Source of the DNA: UMGS1002 sp964463325
GTDB taxonomy: Bacteria > Bacillota > Clostridia > Oscillospirales > CAG-272
Length of the DNA: 5,847 bases
Assembly (NCBI GenBank): GCA_964463325.1
Contig: CAYXBY010000084.1
Span: forward strand, 1 to 5,847
Reading direction: 5' to 3'
The notes under the pieces are model-generated. The model was not told the DNA's origin and ran no database searches. It saw only the letters and a program-made list of their open reading frames with translations. Shown one piece after another: positions 5,752 to 5,847 of this stretch. Position 1 is the stretch's first letter. Every line of letters starts with the position of its first letter. A program made the position numbers and the translations under genes.

Positions 5752-5805
5752 AACGGTCAGGCTGAAGAACGCCGAAAGCGTTCGAGTTCTGGCCGTTTTT
5801 TGTTT
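5752..5805 (+). terminator. Terminator-like branched hairpin with T tract
   Basis: AACGGTCAG at 5752-5760 pairs with CTGGCCGTT at 5789-5797 (nine pairs, one G-U), followed by TTTTTTGTTT. Inside, GAACGC at 5767-5772 pairs with GCGTTC at 5778-5783 around a CGAAA loop. The long insert in the outer stem is unusual for a simple terminator. On the minus strand the outer stem is followed by a weaker T-rich stretch (GTTTTTG), so it could work both ways. It lies 163 nt past the zinc-ribbon stop and just before another promoter, as expected for a boundary between units. Confidence 0.55.
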
Positions 5806-5806
5806 A

Positions 5807-5836
5807 TGGACTCCACCCCGCAAGATTTGGTACAAT
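5807..5836 (+). promoter_or_regulatory. Candidate promoter for a gene right of the window
   Basis: TACAAT at 5831-5836 is preceded by TGG (extended -10), and TGGACT at 5807-5812 is a fair -35 at 18 nt. Transcription would start near 5843 and run out of the window. It follows the terminator-like hairpin directly. The gene it would serve is not visible. Confidence 0.5.
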
Positions 5837-5847
5837 AGTGGTATCAA

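Noticed and set aside
5590..5847. Minus-strand open frame running through the right-edge repeats
   Set aside because: Its Pro/Gly/Arg-rich end is just a translation of the palindromic repeats, and the frame crosses the hairpin array and terminator.

Overview
The window looks like chromosomal DNA of a Gram-positive Clostridia member, probably of the gut Oscillospiraceae/Ruminococcaceae type. The evidence is GC-rich genes with AT-rich promoters, strong AGGAGG-type ribosome binding sites, consensus sigma-A promoters, clostridial-type protein families, and GC-rich CCCCGGCAGGGG/GGGGCTCTGCCCC palindromic repeats between genes. The taxonomic call is inference; no rRNA or marker gene is present. There is no tRNA, CRISPR array, transposase or phage gene.

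Left half (62-3393), minus strand: a compact three-gene operon, read right to left. The first gene is a VTC-type (polyphosphate polymerase / triphosphate tunnel) protein. The second is a DUF4956 membrane protein whose start overlaps the VTC stop by 8 nt. After a 28-nt gap comes a large lipoprotein with a Cthe_2159-like, beta-helix carbohydrate-binding architecture. The likely picture is a cytosolic polymerase-like enzyme, a membrane partner and an exported surface protein working together. The substrate and product are unknown. A CotH-like kinase, often seen near such genes, is not in this window.

Middle (3394-3622): a divergent intergenic region. It holds a consensus extended -10 promoter for the plus-strand MATE gene and a weaker -10-only candidate for the minus-strand operon.

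Right half (3623-5589), plus strand: a full-length MATE-family multidrug/cation antiporter, then a small zinc-ribbon plus multi-pass membrane protein (DUF4870/Tic20-like). The second gene has its own near-consensus promoter starting just after the MATE stop, and a hairpin lies at the predicted 5' end of its mRNA.

Edges: GC-rich palindromic repeats of one family lie just 3' of the last gene on each side (1-41 and 5598-5709). They point in opposite genomic directions but in the same direction relative to the gene they follow. The right edge also has a terminator-like hairpin with a T tract and a promoter for a gene beyond the window.
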